Positions 31,278-40,336 of a stretch of 64,000 nucleotides of DNA are shown here, piece after piece. Position 1 is the first letter of the stretch. Every line of letters begins with the position of its first letter. Both the position numbers and the translations under genes were made by a program. Where the stretch lies: the NCBI RefSeq assembly GCF_017813365.1, contig NZ_JAGIZA010000004.1, positions 372,001 to 436,000 of the forward strand, given 5' to 3'. The stretch comes from Roseomonas indoligenes. Lineage in GTDB: Bacteria; Pseudomonadota; Alphaproteobacteria; Acetobacterales; Acetobacteraceae. Below the pieces are notes generated by a model, which was given only the letters and a program-made list of their open reading frames with translations, was not told the origin of the DNA and ran no database searches.

Positions 31278-31532
31278 ATGGTCGATACGACGCTGATCCG
31301 GGCGCACATGCCGGTGGTGGACTGCCGCGGCCGCCCGGTGGGCACGGTGGACGACCTGGATGCTGGCCGGATCAAGCTGACCCGCAGCGGCAGCGCCGAC
31401 GGGCAGCACCACTATATCCCGCTGGCCGACATCTCCTCCATCGACGACGACAAGGTTACGTCCCAGTTGTCCTTGGAGGAAATCGAGGCGCTGTTCCGCG
31501 GCGGGGAGCAGCGCGAGCACACGGAGGGCTGA
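31278..31532 (+). CDS. DUF2171-like small protein
   Basis: The 84-residue protein starts at the ATG 31278, preceded by a strong ribosome-binding site (GGAGGAGAGG). It has the PRC-barrel-like pattern of DUF2171: a strand VVDCRGRPVGTVDDL, a basic lysine-threonine strand IKLTRSG and YIPLADISSID, followed by a polar tail. A longer frame upstream is a shadow of the deacetylase. Function is unknown; related barrels bind proteins or membranes. It converges on the thiolase gene, with 5 bases between stops. Confidence 0.75.
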   Translation: MVDTTLIRAHMPVVDCRGRPVGTVDDLDAGRIKLTRSGSADGQHHYIPLADISSIDDDKVTSQLSLEEIEALFRGGEQREHTEG

Positions 31533-31537
31533 GCCCT

Positions 31538-32725
31538 TCAGCGCAGCCTCTCCAGGATCGAGACGTAGTTCGCCACGGCGGCACCGCCCATGTTGAAGAC
31601 GCCGCCGATGGTCGCGCCGGGGACCTGCATCCCCCCGGCCTCCCCCGCCAGCTGCATGGCGGAGAGGACGTGCATGGAGACGCCTGTGGCGCCGATCGGG
31701 TGGCCCTTGGACTTGAGGCCACCCGAGGCGTTCACCGGCAGCCGGCCGTTCTTGGCCACCATCCCCTCCAGCACGGCGCGGGCCCCCTGCCCTTCCGGCA
31801 CCAGGCCCATGGCTTCGTAGTCGATCAGTTCGGCGATCGTGAAGCAGTCATGCACCTCGGCGAAGGAGAGGTCGGATACACCGATCCCGGCCACCTCGTA
31901 GGCGCGGCGCCAAGCCTCCCGTGCGCCCTCGAACCGGATGACGTCGCGGGCGGAGATGGGCATCAGGTCGTTCACCTGCACCGCCGCGCGGAACTGGATG
32001 GCCTTGCCCAGCGTGGCTGCCGTCTCCGCATCGGTCAGGACCAGCGCCGCCGCGCCATCGGACACGAGGCTGCAATCCGTGCGCTTAAGCGGGCCGGCAA
32101 CGATGGGGTTGCGCTCGCTCTCCGTCCGGCAAAATTCGTAGCCGAGGTCTTTCCGCATCTGGGCGTAAGGGTTGTCCACGCCGTTCCGGTGGTTCTTGGC
32201 CGCGATTGCTGCCAGGGCATCGGACTGATCGCCGTGCCGCTGGAAATAGGCCTCCGCGATCCGGGCGAAGACACCCGCGAAGCCCGCGGGGATCTCGCCT
32301 TCTTCCTTCCGGTAGGCGCAGCCCAGGAGCACGTCCCCCACCTGGGCTCCGGGGATGGCCGTCATCTTCTCGACCCCGATGACCAGGGTGAAACGCCCGC
32401 GGCCGGCGGCGAGGAAGTCTTTCGCGCCGTGGATCGCGGCGGAACCGGTAGCGCAGGCATTCTCCAGCCGGGTAGCTGGCTTGAAACGCAATTCCGGCAG
32501 GGACTGCAGCACCAGCGACGAGGGGAAGTCCTGCTTCTGAAAGCCGCCGTTGAAGTGGCCGAGATAGACCGCATCCACGTCGCCGGGGGCGATGCCGGCG
32601 TCCTCGATGGCGGCCCGGGCCACGCGGCCGATCAGCGCTTCCGCGTCCGGCGCGTCCTCCAGCCGGCCGAAGGGCGTGTGCGCCCAGCCGACGATGCAGG
32701 CCCCATTCTCGTCCGTTCCGGCCAT
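31538..32725 (-). CDS. Thiolase-family acetyl-CoA acetyltransferase (SCP2-like)
   Basis: The 395-residue protein has the thiolase fold with nucleophile C91 in NACATGSAA, the HDCF segment near 290-300 that replaces the usual NEAF, and KGHPIGATG near the end. This combination is typical of the SCP-x/thiolase-like lipid-transfer branch rather than biosynthetic PhaA. It probably cleaves or condenses 3-oxoacyl-CoA; substrate unclear. No other fatty-acid gene adjoins it. It ends 5 bases from the convergent DUF2171 gene. Confidence 0.85.
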   Translation of the reverse strand: MAGTDENGACIVGWAHTPFGRLEDAPDAEALIGRVARAAIEDAGIAPGDVDAVYLGHFNGGFQKQDFPSSLVLQSLPELRFKPATRLENACATGSAAIHGAKDFLAAGRGRFTLVIGVEKMTAIPGAQVGDVLLGCAYRKEEGEIPAGFAGVFARIAEAYFQRHGDQSDALAAIAAKNHRNGVDNPYAQMRKDLGYEFCRTESERNPIVAGPLKRTDCSLVSDGAAALVLTDAETAATLGKAIQFRAAVQVNDLMPISARDVIRFEGAREAWRRAYEVAGIGVSDLSFAEVHDCFTIAELIDYEAMGLVPEGQGARAVLEGMVAKNGRLPVNASGGLKSKGHPIGATGVSMHVLSAMQLAGEAGGMQVPGATIGGVFNMGGAAVANYVSILERLR

Positions 32726-32787
32726 GCTGCCCGTCCTCCCTTTTCAGGGGAGAGGATAGGCACTCGGCACGGCCGGTTCCATCGCCG

Positions 32788-33624
32788 TCAGCCTTTGAAG
32801 AGGCTGAGCAGGCCCTGGGGCGACTGATTGGCGATGCCCAGGGCCTGGGTACCGAGCTGCTGCTTGATCTGCAGGGCCTGGAGTGCGGCACTCTCCTTCG
32901 CGAGGTCGGCGTCGATGAGGGAGCCGAGGCCGGTGTTCAAGGAGTCGAGCTTCTCCTTGTTGTAGCTCATCTGGTTCTCGAGATAGTTCGAGGCATTGCC
33001 GAAAGTGTTCAGCGCTGTGTTCACGGCCGTCATCGTCGTCGTGAAGTTGCCGCTAGAGGCCAGGGCAGATGCGGCGCCGGCCGCGTCCGTCGGCGCCGAG
33101 GCGACCACAAGGCTGCTCGCGCCCTCAACCGCCGTCAGCGTGTAGAGCGTTGCCCGCTCGTTGCGGGTCGTGGCGATGTCGCCGCCCCCGGCACCTGTGG
33201 AGGTGGTGAGCAGGGTGCGGCCGTTATAGGTGGCGTCCGTGATGAAGTTCTGCACCTGGGTGCGGATGGAATCGTACTGGGCCTGATACTGGGAGCGCTG
33301 GCTGTCCGAGAGCGTGCCATCGGCAAGCTTGACCAGCACGCCACGAAGCTCGGTCATGGACTCGGAGACCTTGTTCAGCCCCGCCAGGGTCGTGTCCAGG
33401 ATGCCCTGGACGCTGCCCATTTGCTCATTGGCGGAGGTGAGGCCGGCGATGTCTGCCCGCACGGTCTGGGCCACGGCAAAGGCCGCGCCGTCGTCCTTTG
33501 CGTCGGAGACGCGGTAGCCGGTCGAGATCCGCTTCTGCGTTGCGTTCAGCGCGTCGTTGGTGCGGTTCATCGACTGCAGCGCGACCTGCGCACCGAGGTT
33601 CGTATTGACCGAGTTCATCGCCAT
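32788..33624 (-). CDS. Flagellin
   Basis: The 278-residue protein is a flagellar filament subunit. The N-terminal D0/D1 helices (MNSVNTNLGAQVALQSMNRTND and ISTGYRVSDAKDD) and C-terminal D1/D0 helices (LGSLIDADLAKESAALQALQIKQQLG) are canonical, and the central variable part is very short. The start is ATG 33622 with an AAGGGAAGA site upstream; a second ATG follows two codons later. No other flagellar gene lies in the window, so it is an orphan filament gene placed between a thiolase and a cold-shock gene. No clear sigma-28 element was found in the 124 bases upstream. Confidence 0.93.
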   Translation of the reverse strand: MAMNSVNTNLGAQVALQSMNRTNDALNATQKRISTGYRVSDAKDDGAAFAVAQTVRADIAGLTSANEQMGSVQGILDTTLAGLNKVSESMTELRGVLVKLADGTLSDSQRSQYQAQYDSIRTQVQNFITDATYNGRTLLTTSTGAGGGDIATTRNERATLYTLTAVEGASSLVVASAPTDAAGAASALASSGNFTTTMTAVNTALNTFGNASNYLENQMSYNKEKLDSLNTGLGSLIDADLAKESAALQALQIKQQLGTQALGIANQSPQGLLSLFKG

Positions 33625-33748
33625 CGGGGTCTTCCCTTCGCGTTGGCGGGTCGTCCGCCCTCGAGGGGAGAGTGACTCCGAGGCGTGAAGGAAGGGCTAA
33701 CGGCGGGAGGAGTCGTTGCGGGTTCGGCGCGTCAGGACCAGGAATCAG

Positions 33749-33775
33749 AAGGCCCCGGCGCAGGGCCGGGGCCTT
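33749..33775 (-). terminator. Terminator after the double cold-shock gene
   Basis: A perfect 11-base-pair inverted repeat (AAGGCCCCGGC with GCCGGGGCCTT, 5-base loop) lies 25 bases past the cold-shock stop. On the minus strand it ends in TT and continues CTGATTCC, so the T tract is short. It also separates this gene from flagellin. Confidence 0.7.
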
Positions 33776-33800
33776 CCAGATATCGGCAGGGCTGCCGAGA

Positions 33801-34586
33801 TCAGTCGCCCTTGTACTGCACGGCCTGGCGGCCACGCTGGCCGTCCCGCACGTCCAGAGCGACCTTCTGGCCCTGCTGCACATCCTGCACGCCCGCGCGC
33901 TGCAGGACAGAGGAGTGCAGGAACACGTCCTGGCCGCCGTCGTCCGGGGTCACGAAGCCGAAGCCGCGCACCTGGTCGAACCACTTCACCGTGCCGTTCA
34001 CGGCGTAGGTCGGGCCACCCTCGTCGCGGCCGAAGTCGCGACGCGGCGGGCGGTCGCCACCGCCGCCGAACTCGCGGCGCGGGGCACCGAAGCCACCACC
34101 GCCGCCGCCGAAGCCGCCGCCACCGCCGCCACCGAACTCGCGGCGCGGGGCACCGAAGCCGCCGCCGCCACCGCCGAAGTCACGCCGCGGCGGACGATCG
34201 CCGAAGCCGCCACCGCCGCCGCCGAAGTCACGCCGCGGCGGACGATCGCCGAAGCCACCACCACCGCCGCCGAAATCACGACGCGGCGGACGATCCCCGA
34301 AGCCACCACCGCCACCGCCACCGCCAGCGCCGCCGCCCGGACCGGGCTTCAGCTCGACAATGCGGGTCACCAGGCGACGCCCCTGACGGTCCGTGCCAAT
34401 CTCGCAAACGAGCTTGTCGCCCGTATCAGCCGACTGGATGCCGGCCTCGGCCATTGCCGATGCGTGGAAGAACACGTCCTGTCCGTCGGGCCCGAGCACG
34501 AAGCCGAAACCCTTGCGGCCGTTGTACCACTTCACCTCAGCCTCAACAGGCCCGGTGCCACCCTGGGATTCATTCTCGGGGAACAC
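33801..34586 (-). CDS. Double cold-shock-domain protein with Gly/Arg repeat linker
   Basis: The 261-residue protein has two cold-shock domains. CSD1 (about 14-80) has RNP1 KGFGFV and RNP2 VFFHASA; CSD2 (about 194-258) has RGFGFV and VFLHSSV. They are separated by a low-complexity linker (82-188) made of glycine runs and RPPRRDF/APRREF motifs. Both domains keep the nucleic-acid-binding aromatics, so binding to single-stranded RNA or DNA is expected. The linker resembles RGG-type RNA-binding tails. Tandem CSDs are known in alphaproteobacteria, but such a long repeat linker is unusual. The likely start is GTG at 34584-34586. A terminator follows. It lies 82 bases after dadA-like. Confidence 0.85.
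   Translation of the reverse strand: MFPENESQGGTGPVEAEVKWYNGRKGFGFVLGPDGQDVFFHASAMAEAGIQSADTGDKLVCEIGTDRQGRRLVTRIVELKPGPGGGAGGGGGGGGFGDRPPRRDFGGGGGGFGDRPPRRDFGGGGGGFGDRPPRRDFGGGGGGFGAPRREFGGGGGGGFGGGGGGFGAPRREFGGGGDRPPRRDFGRDEGGPTYAVNGTVKWFDQVRGFGFVTPDDGGQDVFLHSSVLQRAGVQDVQQGQKVALDVRDGQRGRQAVQYKGD
34158..34301 (-). repeat. Three tandem 48-base units in the cold-shock linker
   Basis: Codons 96-143 consist of three 16-residue units, FGDRPPRRDF followed by six glycines, nearly identical in DNA. Degenerate APRREF units continue the pattern. Such tandem units can change copy number by slippage without shifting the frame. Confidence 0.85.
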
Positions 34587-34668
34587 TGTATCTCACTATC
34601 CGCAAACAGATCGGCCCGACGGGATGCAGGACCGGTATCGTCATGCTGGCACGCGATAGCGCGGAATG

Positions 34669-35964
34669 CTAGCCGAATCGTTGGGGATCGTAAGGTTCCA
34701 ACGCGATCGGCAGCGCTTCCCCGGCGGCCAGGGCCGCCGCAATCTCCCCGCTCCGGGCGCCGGCCACCAGCCCGACATGGCCGTGCCCGAAGGCCAGCAC
34801 GATGTCCTGCGTGGCGGCAGACGGCCCAAGACAGGGAAGGCCGTCCGGCATGGAGGGACGGTGGCCCATCCAGAAGCGCACGCGATCCGGTGGCAGGTCT
34901 TCGGACAGGCCGGGGAAGGCGCGCAACAAATGGTCGCGCAGGATCTCCGCGCGCTTCCAGTTCGGCGCGGCCTCTAACCCGGCAATCTCCACCTGGCCCG
35001 AGGCGCGAAGGCCGGCACGGGTCATGGTGATGCCCATCTTTCCGTCGGATGGCATGACAGGGATCCGCGGCCCCACCCCTGCCCCCAGCACCACGGCGTG
35101 GTAGCCGCGCTCGCTCTCCAGCGGCACGCGGGAGCCGGCGGCAGCGGAAAGAGGGCGGGAACGGGCGCCGGCGCAGATCACGGCGCGGTCGGCTGCAATT
35201 TCGCCGTCCCCCGTCCGCACCGCCTTGAGCCGACCCTCCTCGATCCGGAAGCCGGTAGCGCCCGTGCGACGAAGGGAGGCGCCCTCCGCCACGGCCTGGC
35301 GTACCAGGGCCGCGACATAGGCGCCGGGGTCGGTGCAGTGGCCGGCCGCCTCGAACAGGGCACCGAAGCCGTAGCGCGCGGAGAGGTCGGGTTGGAGCTG
35401 GCGCATCTCCTCCGGGCCGATCTCCTGCCAGGAAAGGCCGAGCTGCCGGCGAATGCGGAAGCCCATGGCCTCGGCCTCGTACTCCGCCCGGGAGGGATAA
35501 ACATACATCAGCCCGTCGCGCCGGATCAGGCCGCCCACCCCGGCGCGCTCCGCCAAGGCCCTGTGAAGGGCGGGAGCATCCGATAATAAGGTGTGCAGGG
35601 CGTGCGCGGTCCTCAACACCCGTGCCTCGGTCCAGCCGGAGCGAAGATAGGCCAGCAGCCAGGGAAGGACGCGCGGGAAGTAGCGCCAACGGATGGCCAG
35701 GGGGCCGAGCGGGTCCTTGAGGAAGCCCGGCACCTTTTTCCAGAGCCCCGGCCCGGCCGGGGGCAGGACGGACATGACGGAGAGCCAGCAGCCATTGCCG
35801 TAGGATGCCGCCTGTTCCCCGCCCGGCTCGCCGGGGTCCAGGAGCGTCACGCGGAAGCCCCGGTCCAGGGCGTGCAGGGCCGTGCAGGCCCCGACGATCC
35901 CGGCACCGATCACCACAAGATGCCTGCCCTCCCCTCCCCCGCCGGGGGTGGATTCAGCCGGCAT
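34669..35964 (-). CDS. DadA-like FAD-dependent amino acid oxidoreductase
   Basis: The 431-residue flavoprotein has the Rossmann dinucleotide fingerprint VVIGAGIVGACTALHAL (about 16-32) and the C-terminal FGHGHVGLVAGARSG block that closes the FAD site. It belongs to the DAO family with D-amino acid dehydrogenase, sarcosine oxidase and opine oxidase subunits. The central DLSARYGFGALFEAAGHCTDPGAYV segment is DadA-like. The ATG overlaps the stop of the FAD-subunit gene by 11 bases, which suggests coordinated translation with the molybdo-family genes. The substrate is probably an amino acid or related amine. Confidence 0.88.
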   Translation of the reverse strand: MPAESTPGGGGEGRHLVVIGAGIVGACTALHALDRGFRVTLLDPGEPGGEQAASYGNGCWLSVMSVLPPAGPGLWKKVPGFLKDPLGPLAIRWRYFPRVLPWLLAYLRSGWTEARVLRTAHALHTLLSDAPALHRALAERAGVGGLIRRDGLMYVYPSRAEYEAEAMGFRIRRQLGLSWQEIGPEEMRQLQPDLSARYGFGALFEAAGHCTDPGAYVAALVRQAVAEGASLRRTGATGFRIEEGRLKAVRTGDGEIAADRAVICAGARSRPLSAAAGSRVPLESERGYHAVVLGAGVGPRIPVMPSDGKMGITMTRAGLRASGQVEIAGLEAAPNWKRAEILRDHLLRAFPGLSEDLPPDRVRFWMGHRPSMPDGLPCLGPSAATQDIVLAFGHGHVGLVAGARSGEIAAALAAGEALPIALEPYDPQRFG

Positions 35965-36748
35965 CCAGCACGGCGCGCCGGGCCATGACGGTTACGAGAT
36001 GGGCGCGGTACTCGGCGCTGCCGTGGATGTCGCCGTTCAAGCCGTCCGGGTCCTGGCGGATGCCGGCCACGGTCTCAGGAGACCAGTTGGCGGCGAGGGC
36101 CGCTTCCATCTCCGGCTGGCGGAAGACGCCGGGGCCGGCGCCGTTCACGGCCACGCGCACGCCCATCGGGCCGCGCGAGACGAAGACGCCGGTCATTACG
36201 TAACGGGAGGCCGGGTTCCGCATCTTCGCGTAACCGGCCTTCTCGGGAATCGGGAACTCGATCGAGACGAGCAGTTCGCCCGGTTCCAGCGCGGTGGAGA
36301 ACATGCCCTGGAAAAACTCGTCCGCTCCGATCTGCCGGCCGCCGCTGGTAACCAAGGTGGCGCCCAGGCCAAGGGCGGCAGAAGGATAGTCCGCGGCCGG
36401 GTCGTTGTTGGCCAGCGATCCGCCCATCGTGCCGCGGTTCCGCACCTGCGTGTCACCGAGCATCCCGGCCATCCGGGCCAGGGCGGGGATGGCGGAGCCC
36501 ACCACGGGGCTGGTCTGGATCTCGCGGTGGCGGGACATGGCGCCGATCACGAGCCGGTCACCCTCCCGCCGGATTCCGCGAAGCTCCGCGATGCCGGAGA
36601 GGTCCACCAGGGCGGCGGGGCGGTCCAGCCGGTGCTTCAGCGCGGGCAGGATGGTCTGGCCGCCGGAGATGGGGCGTGCCTCAGGGTCTGCGAGGATGCC
36701 GACGGCCTCAGCCAGGGTGGATGGCTTGTGATAGGCGAAGTCGTACAT
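35954..36748 (-). CDS. CoxM-type FAD subunit (xanthine/CO dehydrogenase family)
   Basis: The 264-residue protein is a medium FAD subunit of the molybdenum hydroxylase family. It starts with FAYHKPSTLAEAVGIL, has the FAD pyrophosphate site GGQTILPALKHRL (about 35-47) and the second signature RNRGTMGGSLANNDPAADYP (about 108-127), then a CO_deh_flav_C domain. It follows the 2Fe-2S gene by 6 bases and overlaps the dadA-like gene. The large molybdopterin subunit is not present on either side, so the pair is incomplete here. Confidence 0.92.
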   Translation of the reverse strand: MYDFAYHKPSTLAEAVGILADPEARPISGGQTILPALKHRLDRPAALVDLSGIAELRGIRREGDRLVIGAMSRHREIQTSPVVGSAIPALARMAGMLGDTQVRNRGTMGGSLANNDPAADYPSAALGLGATLVTSGGRQIGADEFFQGMFSTALEPGELLVSIEFPIPEKAGYAKMRNPASRYVMTGVFVSRGPMGVRVAVNGAGPGVFRQPEMEAALAANWSPETVAGIRQDPDGLNGDIHGSAEYRAHLVTVMARRAVLDAG

Positions 36749-36754
36749 GGCGGA

Positions 36755-37258
36755 TCAGACCTCGGCCGGGGCAAGGGCGGCGCTGCGGCCGTGCATCACC
36801 TCCTGCGCGGCGGCAATGGCGCGGACGATGTTATGGTAGCCCGTGCAGCGGCAGAGATTGCCCTCCAGCCCCTCGCGGATTTCGTGCTCACTTAGCCCGT
36901 CCGGGTGCTTCTTCACCAGGTCGATGGCGGACATCACCATGCCCGGGGTGCAGAAGCCGCACTGCAGGGCGTGGTACTCGCGGAAGGCCTCCTGCATCGG
37001 GTGCAGGGTGCCGTCCGGCGCCGCCAGCCCCTCGATCGTTGTCACGGAACTGCCATCGGCCTGCACGGCCAGGATGGTGCAGGACTTCACGCTCTCGCCA
37101 TCTACATGCACCACGCAGGCACCGCACTGGCTAGTGTCGCAGCCGACATGCGTGCCCGTCAGGCGCAGCTTCTCGCGCAGCAGCTCCACCAGGAGCGTGC
37201 GCCCCTCCACATCCACGGTGTGGGGGGCGCCGTTCACCGTCAGGCTGACACTCGGCAT
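36755..37258 (-). CDS. CoxS-type 2Fe-2S subunit (xanthine/CO dehydrogenase family)
   Basis: The 167-residue protein carries two [2Fe-2S] clusters. The plant-ferredoxin-type cluster uses C40, C45, C48 and C60; the second, helical cluster uses C100, C103, C136 and C138 (CGFC and CRCTGY). This is canonical for the small subunit that passes electrons from the molybdenum site to FAD. The ATG at 37256-37258 begins the family-typical SVSLTVNG strand; the 23 codons upstream are not conserved. It is 93 bases after oppF-like, without an obvious terminator between. Confidence 0.93.
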   Translation of the reverse strand: MPSVSLTVNGAPHTVDVEGRTLLVELLREKLRLTGTHVGCDTSQCGACVVHVDGESVKSCTILAVQADGSSVTTIEGLAAPDGTLHPMQEAFREYHALQCGFCTPGMVMSAIDLVKKHPDGLSEHEIREGLEGNLCRCTGYHNIVRAIAAAQEVMHGRSAALAPAEV

Positions 37259-37351
37259 CTTCGAATCCCCGCGAATTCCGACCGGGCCGTCGAGCGGCCG
37301 ATCACCCTGCAGAACGTCGCGCGGCATCCCCGATGCGTCAAGGCGAAGGCC

Positions 37352-38427
37352 TCAGTGCAGGGGCGTGCCGTCCCGGATCAGGGGGTTCTGCTCCGGGGGG
37401 AGGTCGTTCAGGTGGCAAGCGGCCGTGTGGGCCGGCAGGGCCAATTTAAGAAGGGGCTCCTCCACCCGGCAGCGGTCGAAGACATAGGGGCAGCGGGTGT
37501 GGAAGCGGCAGCCTGAGGGCGGGTTGATCGGGCTGGGCACGTCGCCCTGCAGGACGATGCGCTTCCGGGCGGCGCCGGGCTGGGGCACGGGCACGGCCGA
37601 GAGAAGGGCCTGGGTATAGGGGTGGCGGGGCGCGGCGAAGAGGGAGCGGCGCGGCGCCACCTCCACGATCTTGCCGAGATACATGACGGCCACGCGGTGG
37701 GTCATGTGCTCCACGATGGCGAGATCGTGGCTGATGAAGAGCAGCGCGAGGCCGAGCTTCCGCTGCAGGTCCTGCAGCAGGTTGACGATCTGCGCCTTCA
37801 CCGAGACGTCGAGCGCCGAGACGGCCTCGTCGCAGATGATCAGGTCGGGCTCGGCGGCCAGGGCGCGCGCGATGCCGATGCGCTGGCGCTGGCCGCCGGA
37901 GAACTCGTGCGGCCAGCGGGTGATGGCGTCGCGCGGCAGGCGGACGGTGTCCATCACCTCGTTCAGGCGGCGGTCGAGGTCGGCGCGGTCCTTGGCGAGC
38001 CCGAAGTTGCGGATGGGCTCGGCCAGGATGTCCCGCACGCGCATGCGCGGGTTCAGCGAGGAGAAGGGGTCCTGGAAGACGACCTGCACGCGGCGCCGCA
38101 TGGGCTTGAGCGAGGAGTTCGGAAGGGTGTCGATCCGCGTCCCGTCCAGCACCACCTGGCCGGAGGTGATGTCGAAGAGGCGGAGCACGGCCTTGCCAAC
38201 GGTGGACTTGCCGCAGCCGGATTCGCCGACCAGCGAGAGGGTCTCGCCCTTGGCGATCTCGAAGGAGACGCCGTCCACTGCGTAAACGTGGCCGGTGACG
38301 CCGCCGAGCAGCCCACCGCGGAGCGGGAAGTGCTTCTTGAGGTCGTCCACCTGCAGCAGCGGCCGCCCGGGGGTGGAGCCGTGGGAGACGGCGCTGTCGG
38401 TGGTGGGGGTGGTGGAGAGCGTGGCGC

Positions 38428-38431
<4 letters not shown>
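37352..38431 (-). CDS. Peptide-type ABC transporter ATPase (OppF/DppF-like)
   Basis: The 359-residue ATPase has Walker A GESGCGKST, signature FSGGQRQRIGIARAL, Walker B LIICDEAVSALD and the C-terminal oligopeptide-transporter extension with the cysteine-containing CRFHTRCPY segment. The N-terminus has an extra Ser/Thr-rich leader (about 1-23). The ATG at 38429-38431 overlaps the oppD-like stop (ATGA). Together with the preceding genes it forms a D-F ATPase pair for a peptide-family importer. Confidence 0.93.
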
Positions 38432-39426
<995 letters not shown>

Positions 39427-39428
39427 TC

Positions 39429-40328
39429 TTAGACCTTCTTCGCCATGCGCGGATCGAGCCAGTCGCGCAGCCCGTCGCCCAGGAGGTTCACGGCGAGCAC
39501 GGTGAGGGAGAGGAAGATGGCGGGGAAGAAGACGATGTAGGGCTTCACCTGCCAGAGCGCGCGCCCCTCCGCCATGATGTTCCCCCAGGAGGGGATGATC
39601 GGCGGCGTGCCCGCGCCGATGAAGGAGAGGATGCTCTCGGCGATCATCGCCGAGGCGCAGATGTAGGTGGCCTGCACGATGATCGGGGCCAGGGTGTTGG
39701 GCAGGATGTGGCGGAGGACGATGCGGAAGGTGCCGGTGCCGGAGGCGACGGCGGCGTCCACATAGGGCTGCTCGCGCAGGGAGAGCACCACACCGCGCAC
39801 GAGGCGCGACACGCGCGGGACCTCGGCGACGGTGATGGCGAGGATCACGTTGCCGACGCTGCCGCGGGTGAGAGCCATGAGCGCGATGGCCAGCAGGATG
39901 GCGGGGATGGACATCAACCCGTCCATGATCCGCATGATGATGGCGTCTGCCCAGCGGATGAAGCCGGAGAAGAGGCCGATCGCGAGGCCGATGACGGAGG
40001 AGAAGAAGGCCACCGCGAAGCCGACGATGAGGGAGACGCGGGCCCCGTAGACCACGCGGGAATAGACGTCTCGGCCCAGCATGTCCGTGCCGAACCAGTA
40101 CATGGCCGAGGGTTCCCGCGTGCGGCGGGCGGGGGCGAGCGCGGTCGGGTCAACCGTCCAGAGCAGCGGCGCGAGGACGGCCATGGCGATGATCAGCAGC
40201 AGCAGCCCGCCGCCCACTGCCACCGTGGGGTTCCGGCGCAGGAACCCCAGGAAGCCGCGCCGCGCCTTCACGGGCGGCATGATGTCGGGCAGCGGCGCCG
40301 CAACCGCGACGTCTGCCGGTTGAAGCAT
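39429..40328 (-). CDS. Peptide-type ABC transporter permease (OppC/DppC-like)
   Basis: The 299-residue permease has an N-terminal membrane helix (about 36-58), a periplasmic loop with YWFGTDMLGRDV, typical of DppC/OppC, and five further helices. The EAA loop reads EQPYVDAAVASGTGTFRIVLRHILPN. ATG at 40326-40328 is the plain start, but a TTG at 40338-40340 overlaps the oppB-like stop and has GAGG upstream, so an extra four codons are possible. Confidence 0.92.
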   Translation of the reverse strand: MLQPADVAVAAPLPDIMPPVKARRGFLGFLRRNPTVAVGGGLLLLIIAMAVLAPLLWTVDPTALAPARRTREPSAMYWFGTDMLGRDVYSRVVYGARVSLIVGFAVAFFSSVIGLAIGLFSGFIRWADAIIMRIMDGLMSIPAILLAIALMALTRGSVGNVILAITVAEVPRVSRLVRGVVLSLREQPYVDAAVASGTGTFRIVLRHILPNTLAPIIVQATYICASAMIAESILSFIGAGTPPIIPSWGNIMAEGRALWQVKPYIVFFPAIFLSLTVLAVNLLGDGLRDWLDPRMAKKV

Positions 40329-40336
40329 GGTGGTGC

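Noticed and set aside
33625-33748. Sigma-28-type promoter for flagellin
   Set aside because: A GCCGTTAG sequence on the minus strand resembles the -10 element, but no matching -35 lies at the required distance.
34023-34343. Regular repeats resembling a CRISPR or VNTR array
   Set aside because: The units are in frame within the cold-shock protein and directly adjoin, without unique spacers; they encode the linker.
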